A stretch of DNA of 64,000 nucleotides from assembly GCA_963978905.1 (NCBI GenBank), contig OZ022256.1:40286001-40350000 (forward strand), read 5' to 3'. The notes under the pieces were generated by a model. The model worked only from the letters and a program-made list of their open reading frames with translations. It was not told the DNA's origin and did not search any database. Below, piece by piece: positions 60,301 through 64,000 of the stretch. Position 1 is the first letter of the stretch, and each line of letters begins with the position of its first letter. A program made the translations under genes and the position numbers. Source of the stretch: Trichostrongylus colubriformis. Taxonomy: Eukaryota > Nematoda > Chromadorea > Rhabditida > Trichostrongylidae.

Positions 60301-63300
60301 CCCCGTTTTCCTTTTCATCCCTACCTCTTTCTGGGCCTTGGAGTAATTGAGATTAGAACAGGCTCTGAAATTCCCTAAGAGGCGGTTTGTGGTCTTTCAC
60401 TCATTATGCAAGCTAGGGTGTAAGAAAGAAGTGAAGCCTCCTAACTATTCCCACTATATTGCATTGAACTTTTATCACCAAAAAATTTTCGACAAACGGA
60501 TGCAGAGCAAATTTCTGATATTTTCATTGTGGCCTTGCGGTTGGGTAGGCAGCGGCTACATAGGACTATTTGGCAAAGGACACGGCTCATCTGCATTCCC
60601 TCAACAATAATATCTGTGAGTGAGTTTGTGCCCAAAAACACTCTACTTATTAAACTCTGTCTGCTCATTTCCATTCATCTTTGAGGGCCTCTTAGAAGTT
60701 ACTCGACTTGTTTTCGCGCTATCCTTCACTAGTTCGTAGAAGTAATCGTATTATTTCCGCACTGGTACTCACTTAGCTGTTATTTAACAATCTGCCTGCT
60801 CTTTTTTTATCACTCGTGAGGATACCACAACTAATGACCAGTCTCTGTTAGTTTTTTAAAAAAAGTGCGACGCTGTTGTTATTTCTCTTTTTGCAGTCCA
60901 TTTTCCACATCAAAATTCAGATCGTATACCTGAAGCTGAAAAACCATTAGTAAGATGTCAAATCGAAAAAGTGAAATGGTGTATCTAAGTTCGATAACAG
61001 CTTGCAGTGGTTTGACTGCTAGTGACCTCTCCTTCACGACGGCACGCAGACAGGGTTTGCGAAGGTGGAGCAATCGAAGCCTGTTTTGAGGAATCATCAT
61101 TTCTACACCACCATCATAAGAATTCGTACAATTCACTTAAATGAACAGTAACACGATCATAAATGAAGGTGGAGTACGTAGCGTACACTTAAGAGGAAAT
61201 TGTCGAAATTACTTTAAGCTTTCAAAAACCTATCATCTGTGAATGATGGACGTCACTACCAATAACGTAAGCTGTTTATTTGTTTATCTCGATGGAGCAG
61301 CATTTCATAGCAGTTTATAAACCTCATTGGGCTTAAGTTTACTTTTCACGCTATTGGAAAACCGGAGCGCTTATTGCGCAATATCCTAGTTTTTTGAAAG
61401 AACTCTATGAAAGGCACTTCGTAAAGTTCGGGCTCATGAAAAGGAAAAACAGAGCATAAATCTTTTCATCTCTGGTCATCCTTCACCTCATATCGGCCAG
61501 ATATTTGATCTGTTTACTTCATACTTGCACGTTCACAATTTCTGCACTGAGTTTCTCCTCAGCCACGCTTTGAGTTCCCTATTATGGCCCCATCGTGGCG
61601 CTTTCGGTCACACATGCCCTTTTCCAAGCCGTGTCGAGCAGTTTCGGAGGAGTTGGTCTATGTGCGTGCATCGGAAGTGAGACACATTCATGAAGAGAAA
61701 CTGGTGATATTATCCCATCGACTCGGGCTCTCCATCTCTTCATTCTATTCCTCGTCCACTGCCGCACCGCATAGCATCCTTACTTTCATTTTTTACTATC
61801 ATTTTATGCAATCCACCAAAATGCCGTTTTACCTCGAAAATGCAATTCCTGGCACCTTTATATCCCTATTGGGAGTACCCCAAGCATTCGTTCCATTCAG
61901 AACCGCATGGAAGGTGAATGCGATCTGGCCTATGCAATGGCTTCAAGGGAAGGGGGGGGGGGCAGCCGATGTTCCAGTGAGCCGATGCTCTTGTCCTTCC
62001 ACCCTTCCCCTGGTACCAATGTGCGCTGAAGGCATAGTGGGAATCCACTGATGTGTGATTTGACCACATCACCGTGTGTGTGGCAGTGTTCAACTTGCCA
62101 CTACACCACCTAGCTCCACTTTTATCCTTCAGTTTAGCCATAATCATGCACGATATCAAACTGACAATATTCGAAGCCACATCGCATGATTTTGGGAGCC
62201 ACTAAACCTCTGCTCGTCAGCTAATGCCTTTTCTAAACTGCGATTCTGTTATTCATGGGCTAATCAGCGCTTATCCATGAATCGCTACGAACCGTTTCGC
62301 TGAAATATCCAGCTAATCATCTATGTTGAAATTGACTTGCTTTTGTTTTTCCTAGACACGATGTATTGCTTGCAAATGGGACGTAAGGCACAGTCGGAAA
62401 AGGCATAAATGGGTGAAGTGCAGCAAGAGCCGTCGCGGCTTCACGCACGCGACACACGCCATCGAAAGCGATTCTGTTCTCACACAAGAATCAGGCGATG
62501 GCGGTCAATGACCGAATTTGGGTATCTTCGCCTACGTCCACTGTTTATTGAATTGCAGTGTATAAAACGGAGAGTAAGGTAAAGATGTACTGAGGAGTGA
62601 ACTGAAGGAATCACCTGGGGAGAATATAAACTGGAGGATGAGGATTGCTACGGTGAAAATCACTAGACGTAGACAAGGGGCGCGAACCACAAATATGACT
62701 CGCCCATTTCACTGACAGGAATGGCCCCGGCACCCTCGTCACTTGTCCTTGAGCCTGTGAAGGCATGACCATTATCCTCTTTTCCCCCTGCCTCATCGAC
62801 AGATGGCAGCGACCTCAACCATTTGTGAGACGCGCCTTTTGACGGGAGTCAGCATAGTGGCTGAAAAAGAGGCAGAAGAGTGCTGCTTGAGAGCTCGAAC
62901 CTTAGATGTTCGCAAGTAGTGACGGTAGCGGTTCTCTCGGACTGGCCTACTCGTCACTTCGGCATCATCACACGTCACGAACCGCCATTTCCAAAAAACA
63001 GTAGTGGTGTACTCGGAGATACTGTTATCCATATGGGATATTAATTATCGCGCCCACCGGTGATCCTTGAGCGCTTGTGGAGAAGTCTTGTTATTTAGTC
63101 GCCGCAATGCTGCAGTCCCCTTCATTAAATACTCTGGCTGGGTGGGCATTTTTTGTTTTCATAGATTTATTACAACGTATTTCATCATTTTGCGGTCGGG
63201 TTTCTGATAGTTTAGGAGGACAAAGAAGCAGTGACTTTAGCGTTACCTAGGCTTCAGAAGTCGCGGTATAATGCGAAACTGTTCGAGATTTGATTTAACA

Positions 63301-63764
63301 ATAGCCAACGCTTGAAAATCCTGGAGAGTCTTCAGAATCTATTGGAATCTTTCAAACTACAAGCGGTGAATAATTGGTGACTCTGCATGTTACGAAAGAT
63401 TTTTTTAGATCTCATCAAGCATATGAAACATCATAACATTGAAATGCTTCATTTCCGGTCATGCTAATGACGTTTCGCTTACTGTAATAATAACACTAAT
63501 GACGATTGCAGTAGAAATGAATTTCTTATGAGCAAATTCCAACGTCTGCCTAAAAATGTTTGTCACTGCAGTGCCACCCTACTGTAGCGATCCGGCCCAG
63601 TTTACTAGGATTTATTATCAAGCATTAATGTATATCATTGATTATCAACTTTCTCACGTACGAGTACTTCTGATGTTATAATTCTTTTTGTACCTGTCAT
63701 AGCTGCTGCTTGTTGAATTTCTCAAAAGTTGATACAAGTATGCTAAAATAAGGACAGAGGCTTC
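60301..63764. other. No gene recognised
   Basis: Frames of 60-155 codons are scattered on both strands without recognisable domains; the longest (61584-62051, plus) runs through a G-run at 61953-61964 and is doubtful. A TTTTTGCAG acceptor-like site lies at 60887-60895 and a TATAAAAC at 62561, each isolated. No repeat structure over 20 bp was noticed. Confidence 0.3.
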
Positions 63765-63837
63765 GGTCTCGGGCGGGACTCGAACTTGCCTCCATGCTTA
63801 ACGAGCATATATGCTAATCCATTACACTAGCGAGACC
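63765..63837 (-). tRNA. tRNA-like gene or pseudogene, anticodon loop reading GTT
   Basis: The minus strand folds as a cloverleaf of 73 bases: a perfect 7-bp acceptor stem (GGTCTCG / CGAGACC), a D-arm like TAGTGTAATGGATTAGCA, an anticodon stem TATGC / GCATG with 7-base loop TCGTTAA, and a T-loop TTCGAGT. If the loop is read in the standard way the anticodon is GTT (Asn), but base 33 is C instead of the near-universal T. The T-stem has two A/C mismatches. These defects suggest a pseudogene or a tRNA-derived repeat; A-box-like and B-box-like (AGTTCGAGTCC) elements are present. Confidence 0.5.
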
Positions 63838-64000
63838 CCTTTCACCTAACTCAGCTTCTGTATGGTATACTAACCATGGCTTGAATTCGAACGTGTTGAG
63901 CCGGTGCCAGTATCGAAGAATAATCGTGATGCTGGAAGCTGAGTAGATATTGATTTTTGAATTTTCATGAGCCGTGGGTGCGGCGAAATTCAGCAGCTAA

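Noticed and set aside
61584..62051. 155-codon plus-strand frame as a gene.
   Set aside because: It has no recognisable domain, runs through a G homopolymer, and overlaps an open frame of 104 codons on the other strand.

Overview
The window looks like repeat-rich nuclear DNA of a metazoan, most likely a clade V (strongylid or hookworm-like) nematode. This is an inference from the transposon set: several mariner families, an RTE LINE, a CR1-type LINE, BEL/Pao-like retroelement pieces, and a retroelement glycoprotein of the phlebovirus G2 type known from nematode env-bearing elements. Coding remnants are short and full of stops and frameshifts, there is no operon structure, and most open frames are chance or repeat-encoded. 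I found no host protein gene I can name. A tRNA-like sequence sits at the right edge.

Layout. 1-2284: 3' part of an env-bearing LTR retroelement (frameshifted glycoprotein, membrane anchor in another frame, probable 3' LTR). 2290-3240: decayed Mos1-like mariner (-). 4240-7400: SINE/LINE-tail-like sequence, two small inverted-repeat elements and a 44-nt-stem hairpin. 7860-9075: RTE reverse transcriptase pseudogene (+). 9659-10534: internally deleted mariner. 10809-11491: palindromic mariner derivative with two 3' ends. 13260-15190: inverted-repeat families. 16631-17404 and 21203-23340: two oppositely oriented arrays of one minisatellite-bearing element, the second holding about 537 bp of uninterrupted (GT)n. 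17432-18330: deleted mariner. 23540-24970: degenerate satellite. 25537-25725: cluster of five GC-rich hairpins. 26329-26976: palindromic mariner derivative with two 5' ends. 30140-33270: five-copy MITE family (two copies facing each other) around a nested MITE with 8-bp duplications. 37401-41110: BEL/Pao gag and integrase remnants (-), split by an 887-bp mariner. 41118-44090: broken CR1-type LINE (+). 50561-51932: giant 1.37-kb foldback with 680-bp arms. 54164-55432: nearly full-length mariner (-) with TA duplications, one stop and a frameshift. 56585-60300: two more MITE copies plus a relative of the giant foldback. 63765-63837: tRNA-like sequence (-).

The elements form a layered record of invasion: mariner copies inserted into older retroelements, deleted mariners, and palindromic derivatives built from mariner ends. 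The 1.27-kb mariner at 54164 shares its terminal inverted repeat with the 648-bp palindrome at 26329, so it is a plausible parent or mobilising relative. Every transposase and reverse transcriptase seen here is disrupted, so activity would have to come from copies elsewhere. Boundaries called from TA flanks and terminal repeats are precise; LTR and LINE boundaries are approximate.
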